A DNA stretch of 64,000 nt from NCBI GenBank assembly GCA_032158295.1, contig CM063250.1, positions 1,061,501-1,125,500 on the forward strand, read 5' to 3'. The notes under the pieces were generated by a model. That model was not told the origin of the DNA. It was given only the letters and a program-made list of their open reading frames with translations, and ran no database searches. This DNA comes from Pycnopodia helianthoides. Its lineage: Eukaryota > Echinodermata > Asteroidea > Forcipulatida > Asteriidae. Made by a program: the position numbers and the translations under genes. Positions 12,810-25,245 of this stretch are shown piece after piece. Each line of letters begins with the position of its first letter. Position 1 is the stretch's first letter.

Positions 12810-12955
12810 CTCGGTTTCACAAAGCACTAAGATTGATCTTAAGTTGAGTTGACAATATCACCATAGTGGTTTGTATTGTGACAGCACACTTTGCTCAGCA
12901 ATTAAGATTGGTACACGACTTAAAGATCAATCTTAGCTCTTTGTAAAATCGACCC
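12810..12955. mobile_element. Small TIR element, copy 1 ('ttcacaaagcactaagat' family)
   Basis: Left end cggtttcacaaagcactaag-attgatctt and right end aagatcaatcttagctcttt-gtaaaatcg are near-perfect inverted repeats; the middle has 'caccatagtggtttgtattg'. A second copy with the same ends and middle lies at 24236-24383. About 146 bp and non-coding, as expected of a MITE. Confidence 0.8.
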
Positions 12956-12984
12956 CTGTTTGTTGTACAATACCTGCTTGACTC

Positions 12985-13155
12985 TATGCTTGTACTTTGT
13001 GGAATTTATCGCTATGTATGTTCTTTGTTCATAAATGGGTCTCATAATTCAAGAACTTCAAAACCTGTCATACAGAACGTTTCTCTTTGTTCAAGCGCCT
13101 TGAGCACCTTATTGGTGGATGGCGTGCACTATATAAAACTCAATTATTACTACTA
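12985..13155 (+). mobile_element. SINE 3' tail fragment
   Basis: Contains 'cataaatgggtctcataattc', 'acctgtcata' and 'caagcgccttgagcacctta' followed by 'gcactatataa' and a short A/T-rich end. The same order is seen at the 3' parts of the SINE copies at 19548 and 38000. Confidence 0.65.
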
Positions 13156-14231
13156 TTTGTTATGTATATTCTTTGCTCTTGTATGACACACTTTTAATTA
13201 AGACGTGCTTGTTAGATATCCTCATTGATGTTAATCGTATTATAATTGCACTTGATAATGACGGTTATTTGTTAATTGCTGTCAGGTTAAGTCAACACAA
13301 GTGACCACTCTTACATGACAAACGAGAATCTAAATCAAATCCAGATGTGTGTGAAATTGCAATCCAATTTAAAAGGTGGCTGAATCGCCAAGAGAACTCG
13401 CTTACGACTGACCTAACCATAGTTACTAAATGAGTGACTCTCGGTCAATCGCCATCGCAAACCCACAAAGAATCTGTGACATCTACGAAATGTAAATTGC
13501 ATTAAGTGATGTGATAATAAGCTTGGGTCATCCATCTAGAAGCACGCTCCACGCTACCGGTCACCACAAACCAAGAAGGAAATAAAAGATGTCCGAACCC
13601 ACTGGGAAATGGAAGAAAAGGCTCTATGGTTTGGAGCCGGTGATAGAGTTCTAGCCTGTGGACAAGTATTCCAGGCCGGCGGCTCGTTATGGCTTAAATT
13701 GCATCTCCTGTTTGTATACTAGTACACCATACACAGAGCTGTTCTTCAAATTTACGGAAATCAAATCTGGGGACAGAATGGAATGCACCATTTTTGTCGC
13801 CACGTTTTTGTTGTCCCGAACAAATTATGTGTAATAGAACCCTGGCTGCCCGGGATATAAGAAATTTGCCAGAATTTCACAGAGCTATAACATGTTCTTG
13901 TAAACGTGAACAAATTTAAATACAATGTCTGAGGTATATTATTTGAAACTGCTTAGCAAAAAAACTTTGATTCAAAGTGCTAAGTAAAAGTACTAAATGG
14001 ATTGTTTTATTCAGGCATGATATTTCACCCTTAATAAAAAGAAGAACAAAATTGTATTTGTTGAGTGCAAGGGCTGACCTACAAGGTACTGATATTTTAG
14101 ATATTGTTTCTGGCTATTTAATAACAATCTCACTGATTTCTTTTTAGGAGAAATAAATAGGGTGTTGAAAATCAAAATAAAATAGTGATATTATGATGCA
14201 TGCTCATTATTAACCACTTCACATCAGATGG

Positions 14232-14419
14232 TGTGTATAGAGGTTTTTCAGCTGACGTCACTGGCCCCGCCTACCGCAACGGCAGCCATCTTGCCTGTCA
14301 TGGTTACCGTCATGAACTGTGATCTTGTCGCTGGTCATTGACTGGCAATAATGGCATCTCAAACACACAGTCACGTGATCACGTGATAACATCACGTGAC
14401 TGTAAAACCTCTATACATA
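14232..14419. mobile_element. Foldback/MITE element with 20-bp terminal inverted repeats
   Basis: Left end tgtgtatagaggtttttcag; the complement of the right end reads tatgtatagaggttttacag, 18 of 20 identical. The 188-bp interior includes several CACGTGA/TCACGTG palindromes (tcacgtgatcacgtgataac) and no ORF. No second copy seen in the window. Confidence 0.75.
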
Positions 14420-15200
14420 CCAAATTTTCAAGTACTGGCTTCTGAAGGGCGTTTTTTTTTTTTATTAAGCCCAGAATAACTTCGGAGTGCCTTAATTTGT
14501 ATTGCAGTCAGTTGGACGGCTGACGTATTATTCACCCGGACATTCTATTGTGTAGCGAGCACAGACATGCCCCTACTGTGCTACACTTCATTTTACAAGT
14601 TAAAAGAGGAGCAAAAGGTACTGGAAATCATGCTCGTAATGTCCCTTTTTCCAGGGATATTGTGTAACCCCCGATTCCAAAACTTTGTCCTTCTGTTATA
14701 AAAATGGGGCACACAAGAATGGACAGGCTGACATTGTTTGTCATTATATTCGGCTCAATGTGAAGTAAGTCCGGGCGTTCCGAGATTCCAGCATACCATG
14801 GCAGATTATCGGCCATGGCTCACTGCCGAGGCTTTGCAATTCACGGTGAGTGCATACTCATACTTTCTCGCAAGAGAACACTAAATCTTGGTGCTTATTA
14901 TGATAACCTTTGTTATCTTTCAATTGTAAAGTCAGGGTTTCGTTGTTGCAACCATATTGTAAACGATTACTCCAGTAGCTCCAAATAGCTCTGAAAAATA
15001 ATACCATACATAACATGGGCATGGACATTTTGTTGAACTACTGATGCGAAGTGGTTAAGATCATAGTAGTCTATCACACTAATTTGAGGTAAACAAAGTG
15101 TCAATTAGACAACAAATAAGCTTCAATTGACAACAAGGTCGATAAAACTACATGTGCCAGTTTTTCCCATTGTGTCCTCTCTCTCTAATCAAGCAAGATC

Positions 15201-15246
15201 AACAACAACAACAACAACAAAAAACAACAACAACAACAACAAAACA
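15201..15246. repeat. (CAA)n microsatellite
   Basis: Two blocks of CAA triplets interrupted once by aaaa. Confidence 0.95.
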
Positions 15247-17316
15247 AAGTATTTAAAAAAAGTGTATACAAAAAAAAATAAAAAAATAATTCAATGAATA
15301 AACACTCAGGGGCGAGTTTAAAAAAAAAGATATTAAACTAGGAATCCAGGTTGAAACAATGGCATTTCAATGATTGGGTAATCCCTGGATGTATAGATTT
15401 CAAGGAGCTTTTGGGAACAGTATCCCAAGCACTAGAGAGGTAGATCTAAGAGCATGAATTCTTTATATCAAACAGGGGAAAAAAAAAAACACTTTTTCCA
15501 CCAGGCAGACATTGGTCTGAATTCTGACCAAAAAACCCTAAATTTCATGGCCCTGATGTTTTCAGCAAAACAAATTTGACGAATCCAAACATCTAATCCA
15601 AAATAATAAAAACATTCAGGAAAATGTTATTGTTATTCACTTGAGACAGGCATAGAATCAATTGACCCTTGTATTATTAATAGTTCATTTGATTAATTTG
15701 AATAGATTTCTCAGAGGAACACAAAATAATTACAAAACAATTCTCATTTTCAATGAAACGCCTGAGGGCAAACTAAGTAATAAGTTGTCTGGGAGGGTGA
15801 ACCTAAAATACAGGCCCCCGGGCATTTCAGGTGGGCTCCGCATAAATTGATTTTTAGCGTGACAAGATCAAAAATTTCATGGTGATAGAATTCTGGCTGA
15901 AATGTTTTGGGCGGCAGCGTTTAAATGACGTGATAAAAATAAAAACACAATGATTTGCAGTGCTGGAATGCATGTTTATGTTAATTGGTACAAAATGCGG
16001 GCAACCTGGCCTAATTACATTGAAGTGTTGTGGTTCAAGAAGCATGTGGTTTATGGAGTGGAAATGATTAAATAGACAATTTATCACGCATCGGCCATCG
16101 TTTCAGCCTGCCTTAGATACCAATGGATGTTGGATTGAACAGCAATGCAGGAGTATGGGCAGAAACAGGTCGATCCTGACACAGACGACTTAAACTACGG
16201 ATTGACGGATGAGAAAACTGTTTGATCCATTTAACCTCCATCTTCAGTACTTTCAGTATTACAGTTGCACATTATAGAAAGTGATGAATGGGACAACCAT
16301 ATCTCCATTATTTGCATCTACACCGCCCTCTGTTGAAATCTACCCGGCGGTAAAAAACACACAATTCTTGTTTTTGTATCAGTTTGGTTTAGGAATGACG
16401 TCAAAGATCACATAAACAAAAGGTGATCTGACCCATAATGTCCCTCCTAATTAAAATTTATGCAAAATACAAAGCGTGCAAACACCGCCAGGCAAAAAAA
16501 CGAAATATTTTATTTACCGTGTCATCAGAGAGCACAACCAAAAATTTTAGTCTCTCATCCATTTCAGTAGACTTTTATCACAATGCGGCCATCTTGTTTT
16601 CTCTCCCATTCAAATCAATGTAACCAAATCGAGGCTAGAAGGGCTAAAGACTCTGGTCTCTTTTTGGTAATAATGAGAATCGGTAGTCATTGCATCTGAA
16701 CACACGATATATGAAAAAGATTGTGGCGGCATGGTTAAAGTCTATCAGTGTAAACCGAACCGAGGCTTGGAGTGCATCATAGTCTGGCACCCCTAATATG
16801 AGGAGAAACAGTATACACAAAGGCTATGCATACAGGGAACAAGATGCAGCTGGTAGAACGATCTATGTGATTATAAAACTTTATGAGAGGCAAAATGTCA
16901 AGTACATGTACCAGCATGATGTTTTTTTGTGTAATATGAGTTTTGTAAAATATAAGTGCTTAATATTTTGCAGTTGACAACACCTGAACTTGTTTCTATA
17001 AACTTGCCAACATTTTGTTTGTAAATGATGTGGAACACATCCTAGTACAAAAACATCTTTTGCTGCAGTTTACTGAAACTCAAAAGTTGGCATACAGTGG
17101 TGAATTGATAGACCATTCCCATGAAATATGTAAATTGCACATCCCACATGCACACTGACAGTACTGGTTGGCAGAATGAGGGAACATTGCGCCTGTATGT
17201 ATGGGGGTTGATGGTGGCGTGACGCATACGGGTTTATGCGTCTGCCTAGTGCACAATTCTCTGGCGTTTGCCAACCAATCCAATAGTGTCTGTACACATG
17301 CATGAATGTAATAGTG

Positions 17317-17428
17317 GACTTTTGGCATGCTAGGTGGCAGCAGACTTACCAGGTAAATCCATTGTTCTCTGCAATGTGCGCATGGCATTTTTCCTGGTGT
17401 GTCTGCTGCCATCCAACGTTCAAAAGTC
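17317..17428. mobile_element. Short foldback element ('ggcagcagac' family), copy 1
   Basis: Left gacttttggcatgctaggtg-gcagcagac is complementary to right ctgctgccatccaacgttca-aaagtc. The middle 'taccaggtaaatcca' resembles the copy at 62615-62748 in reverse. Several overlapping ORFs here (17080-17552) are by-products. Confidence 0.65.
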
Positions 17429-19547
17429 TCACAGTGGCAAACTTCAAGGGAAGGGTCTATTACTCTCACTTGGCTTTATCATTCAAAAGCAAATCTTGAA
17501 GTTAGAGAATGACTTTCAAAAGCTATTCAAGTCAGTTTCTCATCACATCTAACAACCAGCCCCAAAACAATATGACTGAAGACAACGGAGGAAGAAGCCT
17601 CCATGCCCTGGAGGTGCCCCTTGAGTTGCTCCAGCAGGAATTTACAATTCTTTCATGAAGGTGTCCTTCCAAAGATTTAAAAAAGAAACGGTTTTGTCCT
17701 CACACGAGCAAAATATCAAGCCAGTGGCAAGTCCTGAAGTGAAATGAGAAGAATTTGCAACTCCAGTTTCTCAAATCACAGTATTGCACATTAATTGCCG
17801 ATAAGCTCCTGTTGGGCACACTTTCGTCATGTCTTTCTGCCGGGGAACCCGACATATGCTTAACTTGACCAACATGAAAACGACACCACGTGAAAGCAGC
17901 CCCAACAGTTGCATGAAAAGAACGCCGATAACGCATGGGGAGCCCTGTAAAGCAGAAACAAGGCAGAAGGATTCAACGAACGGAGGGAGTTTGGATTCAG
18001 TTTGTAAAACAGTAATGACTAGAAATAGACAGACGCGGTGATATGACAAACAGAAGAAAATGAGCAGGATATTGAAAAGATGATACAATCTTTTTTTCCC
18101 CAACCATCAGAGGGAGTTTTGATTCAGAAAAGAACAGAGTGACACAGAGAGAACTGAACGGAAGAAGGATAAAGGAGTAGGGCAAGGGGGAGACGGTGAA
18201 TGATTGAAAGAAAAGCCAGACTGGCAGAGATGATGGAGTGAGGGAAAGGGGGGAAGAGGATGGAGACATGATGCAAGATGAGGATGCAGAAAGAGACTCA
18301 AAACAAGGGATTGAGATGAGATGTAAGGGCCTCAGGATGGAATAGGAGAATGGGATGATATGGGTTTAGAACAACAGGATGTTTGCCATTGAAACAAAAA
18401 ATAGGCTTGCAGCTAAATCTGAAAACAACATCTTGAAATTAATATCTTGAAGTTCATAAATTCTGTGTGGTAATTGAATCAGTATGAAGAAGTAAAACAA
18501 AACAAAATTACTAGTAAGTTTCCAATGTTGCTGTAAAGCTTTTCAAATGGAACAAATCAACATCTTCAAACAATGTCTATTATTTTACTATCATGTGACT
18601 GTCAAGCCAAATCTCTTGGAATAATTAGCAAAGCTTTTTGCATATCTTCAGCACCGATTCTTCACACACAGTAAACAGTGCCACCAATTTCACAGAAAAA
18701 CACAAACCAATTTAGCATGAGAAAATATGGCATGCAAAAAAAACAAGTTACCAGCTAAAATATCAGGTATTTTAAATTGTCTTTGCTGGTTTCCTGCCAT
18801 TCCTTGCTTATCAGTATTTGCTGCTTAGCGGCTCCACAAGCCCATCTAGAGACGGGAACATGTACTGAATGGCAACATTGGAGATCAAGGCATTAATTCT
18901 AAATGCAGGTTATTCAGTTGCAGTTTGGTAGCATTTGCGATTACCAAATCTGACAGGCCACTTTATCATCCAACACATGAAACGGAGTTAATCAAAACAT
19001 CGCCGCGTCACCACAACTCAAACAAAAATGTTTCCTAATAAATAAATGACACCAATCCAACAGGAACCATCAGGGATATATATAGTATGCTCTCTAGTCA
19101 AACTTGAATAGCGTTGGATGAGTGTTGGCATGTACTATTAGGTAGAGTGTCTCTAACCTATTAAGTACCTCCATCAGCCTGTACTTGCCTTATTCTATTA
19201 AACCGAGATGGAACGAGAAAGGAAGAGTTGAAAGAATGAATAAAGACCTGCACGATCTACTCCTTTCACGATCTAACCTCCCCGTATATATGTGTGCGGT
19301 GTTAATGCTGCAATCCCACACCCTTATTTTTCTCGCGAACGACCCACCAATTTATAGTATTCCCTCTGAACACAACTGTTTCAAAACGAACAAACATAGA
19401 ATGTGTTCTTGCATGAACTACTTAAGTACCGAGTGAACTTTGTTTATACTGTTGGAGCATGAGGTACTGTTCATGTGAGGTCTACAATGACTTGTATCAA
19501 TTTGTATCTTTACTAGATGTTAAATTTGTATCTTTTAACTAAACTGG

Positions 19548-19745
19548 TTTAATTGGCAGCATATTGCGCCACAGCACCTTGTAAACCATTACATTGTGCT
19601 ATGTAAAGGAATAGGTCTCAAACTTCAAAAAGTAGCTCCACATATATACCTTGCAGGGAAATACTGACTGTTGAAGCGCCTTGAGCGTCACTGAGTGATG
19701 GATATGAGCGCTATATAAGAAGCCACTATTATTATTATTATTAAA
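19548..19745 (+). mobile_element. SINE 3' half with (ATT)n tail
   Basis: Carries the body blocks 'ttgcgccacagcaccttgta', 'gtgctatgtaaaggaatag', 'aagcgccttgagcgtcactg', 'agcgctatataagaagc' and ends in (tta)n. The 5' tRNA head is missing, so it is a 5'-truncated copy of the family at 10520. Confidence 0.75.
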
Positions 19746-20837
19746 CATTAATAGTCATTTTTTATTCAGTATCTCAAATGAAAGTTTATAACTTCAATGA
19801 CTAAAGGAAACTAGAATCCAATGTTTTACGAAAAGTTTTCGCCATAAATTTGGCAAGAACTCTTGCTATTCATCTTTAAATGTACACATTTTCATCAGCT
19901 TAAGACACCACGCTTGCACACAAAGTCAAATTTGATAAAGGGAGGGGGGGATGGTCATATCTCTAAGCCAAACTCCTTTTTTCTTCTGCGGAGGAAACCG
20001 ATTTCTACAAGGGAATCAATCATGTTTGTTTACTTCCCTGACTGTTACCAGATACTATTTGTCCTCTGGGGCTCTGGTAGGAGGAAGATGAGGGGGAGAA
20101 CAGCACGCACTCTTCCCCCTTCTTGTTCATTTCAAATTCCTCAAAGCGCATCTTGACATATTTAAAGTCCCTGATTTATTAAGTGCATCTCCACTTAGTC
20201 TGAAAAATAAACAATATGTGAGACACTGCCCAGGAGGATCTGTTTTCAAGTCAATTCACTCCAAGAAAATAGCTTTGAAATTTGAGAGCAATTTCAGCGA
20301 CTGTAAACAAAAGCTTCTTCTTTAAATGCTGTTTGTTTTTTCTTTCTTTGTTTTAAATGCCTTTGGGTGTTGCCTTTGACATGTCAGTGCCTATTTCCAG
20401 AAAATACAAGTACTTCAATTTTGTTTGGAAATATTAATAAAAACCAAGATGTAGTGTTCATTCTTGGGACAAACCACAGATCTGTTCTGTTTAAAGTGTT
20501 TTAATTGTCCCAATGAGATGATGGAATGCAAATTTTAAATGTTGTATGTTTCAGGAGATATTTCAGTCAATGGGATTTAGGGGAAAACAAAGATTAATAA
20601 TAATGATAATAATAAATTTAAAGTGTAGTTCTAGGATTTTTTGAGTTATGAGTGTTAGTGGTGCAACCGGACATTTTCTTGGGGGGGGGGGGGGCTTTTG
20701 AATGTATCAAACCATTTATTTGTGCATTTCATTTTTTAAATCTCATGGGGGGGGGGGTGCAAGAGGGAAGGCAAGGGTTCTCAGCAGGAACTCACAGGTT
20801 GGAACAGCACCATATATCCAAATCAATATAGCTCATA

Positions 20838-21346
20838 GGCGCAGTACAATAACAAGTTGAAAACCTATCTTAGTAAAAGGTCTGGTGCCCTAACTCCAAG
20901 GGGCGCAGTACAATAACAAGTTGAAAACCTATCTTAGTAAAAGGTCTGGTGCCCTAACTCCAAGGGGCGCAGTACAATAACAAGTTGAAAACCTATCTTG
21001 TAAAAGGTCTGGTGCCCTAACTCCAGGGGCGCAGTACAATAACAAGTTGAAAACCTATCTTGGTAAAAGGTCTGGTGCCCTAACTCCAAGGGGCGCAGTA
21101 CAATAACAAGTTGAAAACCTATCTTGGTAAAAGGTCTGGTGCCCTAACTCCAAGGGGCGCAGTACAATAACAAGTTGAAAACCTATCTTGGTAAAAGGTC
21201 TGGTGCCCTAACTCCAAGGGGCGCAGTACAATAATAAGTTGAAAACCTATCTTGGTAAAAGGTCTGGTGCCCTAACTCCAAGGGGCGCAGTACAATAACA
21301 AGTTGAAAACCTATCCAAGTAAAAGGTCGGGTGCCCTAACTCCAGA
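20838..21346. repeat. 64-bp tandem repeat, 8 units
   Basis: Unit ggcgcagtacaataacaagt-tgaaaacctatcttggtaaa-aggtctggtgccctaactcc-aagg. Starts at 20838 and 20902 are 64 bp apart. Units differ at few positions (tagtaaaag/tggtaaaag; one lacks two bases), so expansion is recent. The last unit is the most diverged (atccaagtaaaaggtcggg). Confidence 0.95.
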
Positions 21347-21524
21347 TGAGGGCACCTATGTGGATGCCAATTAAAACATGTAAATTACATGTCAAAACAA
21401 ACCCAACCAAGATCAAAAACATAACAAATTTGCTGATTTTAAATGTAAATTGGAATTTAATAATTTAAATCAACCAGATGTTTTGACAATTCCATCTTCT
21501 GGAAACTAAGTCCAAAATGATGTC

Positions 21525-21917
21525 TTAAAGGCAGGGTATACCTTTGGTTATTACTCCAAAAATGAGTAAGAAGTACTGCAGCTGTTGATAATGTATAACA
21601 TTTTGAGAAACAATTCCCTTCAAAGGATTGTGTTTTTTAGAGAGTGATTCAAAAACATTTCAATCTGAGAAATGTTTCCATTTCAATCTGAGAAATGTTT
21701 CTGCATGAAACATTTCTGCATGAAACGTTTTTCAGATTGTGGATTATGGATTATTCTTCCTGCGTGGAAACAAATGCTCCAGATTTTCAGCGATATCTCA
21801 AAAACGCTGCCGTCTTTCGAACTGAAATTTTCTCAGGTTAGTCTGTATATATCTACGTTTATATAGGATTACAAAAATTGAACGGTTCCAAAAACCAAAG
21901 GTATACTTTGCCTTTAA
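21525..21917. mobile_element. MITE-like element with 25-bp terminal inverted repeats
   Basis: Left end ttaaaggcagggtatacctt-tggtt; the complement of the right end reads ttaaaggcaaagtatacctt-tggtt (two differences). The interior has 'gcagctgttgataatgtata', 'ttcaatctgagaaatgtttc', and a small palindromic 'catgaaacatttctgcatga'. Related copies at 11908, 52410 and probably 58399. An ORF at 21672-21866 lies wholly inside and is not a gene. Confidence 0.85.
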
Positions 21918-22153
21918 GGGTTGTTTTGATTCCTTAGTATATTCAAGGATGGCTTCAGTTATGCATGAAAAACAAACAAATCAGAATTAAAAAGCTGAGT
22001 TCTCTTGTTTGTCTCCCCTTCAAGTCAAAGAAGACTCCTTACATTGGCCGCCATAAAAAAATGGAAACATGCACGCCCGCAAGCGCAAAGCACAACTCTC
22101 AGCCAATGATAGGTCTTCATTGACCTCAGTGAGGGCGCTGTTTGAGCTTGCAA

Positions 22154-22260
22154 CGTCCCATGCTAGGGGTCTATTAGTGGCTGTGACTGTGGCTTCATTG
22201 TCATAACAACATCCTTAGCAACAGCCACAGCCGCAAATTTAGACACGGCCTAAAACCAAC
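22154..22260. repeat. Foldback repeat with 'ggctgtgactgtggct'
   Basis: 'ggctgtgactgtggct' at about 22171 is complementary to 'agccacagccgc' at about 22225. A related stretch in the opposite orientation lies at 33660-33785 ('gctgcggctgtggctgctgc', 'gtattgctatgggcttgttc'). Probably a diverged inverted-repeat element. Confidence 0.45.
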
Positions 22261-22624
22261 CGCTACTGGAAAGAAAGGGCAAATTAGTCGGAGCCCTTCT
22301 GGGTAAAATGAGAATTACACATCAATGCTAAGGCACATACAGGGAACATGACAAGGGCCAACTACCGTGGAGTTGAAAGCATGTGGATAGCGGACGTGTG
22401 AGTATGAATCAAGAATGTCTCTCAGGATGTCAGCATCAATCTTCTATGTCCGATTTGTGATTCATGAGTGTAACATTACCAGTAGTAAATGTCTTCAAGA
22501 GTTTGAATGCTAACATTTCACAGGACTTGACAACACAACCAGAATGTTTGTAATACGTCAACAATGGAGTCATTCATGAGATTGTTGCCCAAAGCCTGCA
22601 GCACGTACTAGATAGATTTCCTGG

Positions 22625-22812
22625 GCAGACCAATTTGATAGGCCTATTCACACTTGACTTGCTAACCCCCGCAATCTCCTGGGAAATATAGCAACATGTA
22701 TCTCAAACAAGTGTGAACTGAAATTGGGTTCTGTTGAGAAAGAAAGTCCCCAGGAACCTCCAGGGGTTTTCAATACCTGGAAATTTAGACTTCAGTGTGC
22801 AAAGGGCTTAAG
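22625..22812. mobile_element. Diverged foldback repeat ('attcacacttg...ctggg' family)
   Basis: 'ctattcacacttgacttgct' with 'caatctcctggg' on the left and 'ccaggaacctccaggggttt' on the right recall blocks at 60414-60545 and 62470-62610 ('cacacttgcattgctaaacc', 'ccccaggaatttcctggggt'). The pattern suggests one dispersed family; ends are uncertain. Confidence 0.45.
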
Positions 22813-23251
22813 TTAGATCCTCGTACATAACTTGCACAATGCTATCTCTCGTACAATTACTCTCGTTTTGAACCAAAATTGTACTCTATTATTCCATTAG
22901 TTTTTTCTCCACAATAACCCCCTCCCCCAATATGTCGTAATTTGAACTTTGAGTGATCAAATATTTTGCACCTGTACATCTGGATTTAAGATTAAGTGTA
23001 ATAATTTGAAAAGAAGCCGATTCAAAATCAAAAGCAAATCTCCACAGGTGACCAAAAGAAAAATATATATCTGTAAAAAAAAAAAATGCACTGAATCCTT
23101 TTATCTATTTTGTCTACTGGAATTAATAACCAACTTTGAAATCACTTCAACAGGGTCAGAGGTCAAAGCTCCTTCAGTTGACCCTCTTAACATTGTAACA
23201 CCATTAAATCCTTCAAACCAGGCCCTGTCTTCTTATCAACCTCTCTCTCTA

Positions 23252-23416
23252 GTAGACATAGGCATTTGCCCGTGGTCTCCTCCTCCAATTGTACCCCACT
23301 GGAATCACTGGCACCGCTCCTACCACAGCCCGTAAGATGTAATGGTAGACATAGGCAATTGCCCGTGGTCTCCTCCTCAAATTGTACCTCACTGGGATCA
23401 CTGGTAACCGCTCCCA
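23252..23416. repeat. Duplicated short repeat 'gtagacataggca..tgcccgtggtctcc'
   Basis: Two direct copies (23252-23310 and 23344-23416) share gacataggca, gcccgtggtctcctcct, aattgtacc, cactgg and atcactgg. A third copy, inverted, is at 47111-47179. ORFs on both strands here (23187-23471, 23266-23568) are by-products of this duplication. Confidence 0.75.
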
Positions 23417-24235
23417 CCACAGACCGTCTTTCCAGTGCTGCTGCTTTCAGTTCGATGGTATCAACCATCACAACTCAATCCAATCATTGCGCTGCCCTCG
23501 CTAGGACCTCATCACATGGGATACGTGTTGAGGCTTGCACGTGGATAAACATCTTCCCTGTGTCTTAGCGGGACAAATTTACTCAGGCCAAGTAGGTCTT
23601 TCTTTCTCCGAGGGCGGTTTTGTTTGTGTCTGGCTGCTCTCACTCCTCAGGGGAAACAAATGCAGTTATGGGAGCCGGCTGCTTCTTACTCCGGTGAGGT
23701 TGTGTTTACAAACACAACTGACAAATCCCAGTCAATCAAAGAAGTACTTCTTGTGTTTGTTTTCTTACAGAAAAAAAACAGTCATAAATTTGAGCAGAAT
23801 GTTTCACCTTGGAATTGTTTTGATCAATCCTGTCCATAATAAACAATAGGGCCTATGTCAAAGATAATGTACAACTTCATGTAAAACCTAAAGTATAAAC
23901 CCCCCTCAAAAAAACAAAACAACAAACAAACAAAACTTATATTTAGTCACTAATCGTGGACTGTTTCCACCAGAAGTCATATCAGAATACAAAGATCAAA
24001 ATTAACGATTACAAAAATAATTAAAAAAAAATAAGTACCAGAAATAAATAAAAAAGATTTAATCTGACAATTACCTTTAAATTCTGTTGCCAAAATTCCA
24101 CAACCAGAAACTTCAATTCATGCAACCCTCAAAACATTTAGATTCCTACACTCAGATATAATCCAAACTCACACTAAAAATGCCTCTAACAATCAGTAGC
24201 AGGAACCAGGACTACAGAAACATTCAAGATCAGAG

Positions 24236-24383
24236 GCTGTGTGTTTCACACAGCACTAAGATTCATCTTCAGATGAGTTGTCAGTATCACCATGGTAATT
24301 TGTATTGTGACATCACATTTTGCTTAGCAGTTAAGAGTGATTCGCACTTAAGATCAATCTCAGCTCTTCGTACTATCGCCCCC
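24236..24383. mobile_element. Small TIR element, copy 2 ('ttcacaaagcactaagat' family)
   Basis: Ends gtttcacacagcactaagat and ttaagatcaatctcagctct; middle 'caccatggtaatttgtattg' matches the copy at 12810-12955 throughout. Confidence 0.8.
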
Positions 24384-25164
24384 AGAAGCTGATCAAAGAT
24401 CACAGGAACAACTAGATACGAATCAAGAATTCATACAACCGAACCATTCAGGAATCCGAAATCCCTCCAAGAAGAGAATGATTGCAATGGACAGGATGTC
24501 AGACAAACCTCCTTCAGAACTCATTGAAAACTCTTTGGTTAAAGTTCAATACCCAAGCCAGGCACTTCCTGCCAACACTAAAAACTGAATTTAATTGCTC
24601 ATCAACTAGATGGGAAGAGCTTTAAAATAAAACCATAGTTAATGCCTATAAGGCAAGTATTAACATGTAGTTCAGACATCATGTCATGTTATGGTTGTCT
24701 CCAATGTTATTGCTATCTCACTATTTCTGAGTAGTGCTTGATTTTGGCGTGGGAGGTCGCATTTGTTTGTGTATGTCATCTTTGAGTATTGCAATACCTT
24801 GGATGTGACTCTATAATTACGTCTATGTTTTTCACAGACATTGGACATTACAAACGGCCGCTTTTTTAAATTTATCATTATTAAATCTAGACAGGAAATT
24901 ACATAAAAAGAATGAATAAAAGGAAGTACAAATAAAAAGCATACTGTGAAAGGAGCCCTAGAAACATAACTTAATAATAATAATAATATAGAGAAGGCAG
25001 ACTGCCAATTGCTTTATTTCGGTTGTCTTGTTTTTTCTATTGGTACAAAAGAAATTCTGCCCGAGAAATAAGAGCACATTTGGTTGTAGCCTACACCAAT
25101 GTGTAATAAGCACTGCATACTAAGTGCTTACGGAGTCCTACCTAAACACATCCACAGGTATACC

Positions 25165-25245
25165 ACTCCAGTGGGATTCGAACCTACAAATCCTGCATTA
25201 TAGAGCAGATATCTTAACTACTAGGTCACTATCGAGCAGGCCTAG
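25165..25245 (-). repeat. tRNA-like pseudogene fragment
   Basis: On the minus strand: gacctagtagttaagatatc then ctctataatgcaggattt and gtaggttcgaatcccactgg. It has an A-box-like start and a perfect-looking B-box, but the arms pair poorly. A similar 3' half is at about 35499-35535 (ggattcgaacctccgcactc). Pseudogene or SINE head. Confidence 0.5.

Noticed and set aside
14801..14850. Possible short first coding exon on the plus strand (ATG in ccATGG context, then a GTGAGT donor)
   Set aside because: Only 16 codons (MADYRPWLTAEALQFT); no partner exon or promoter could be tied to it.
17997..18301. Ser/Pro/Leu-rich minus ORFs of 90 and 64 codons
   Set aside because: They mirror a purine-rich stretch (gagaggatggagac...); composition bias explains the absence of stops.
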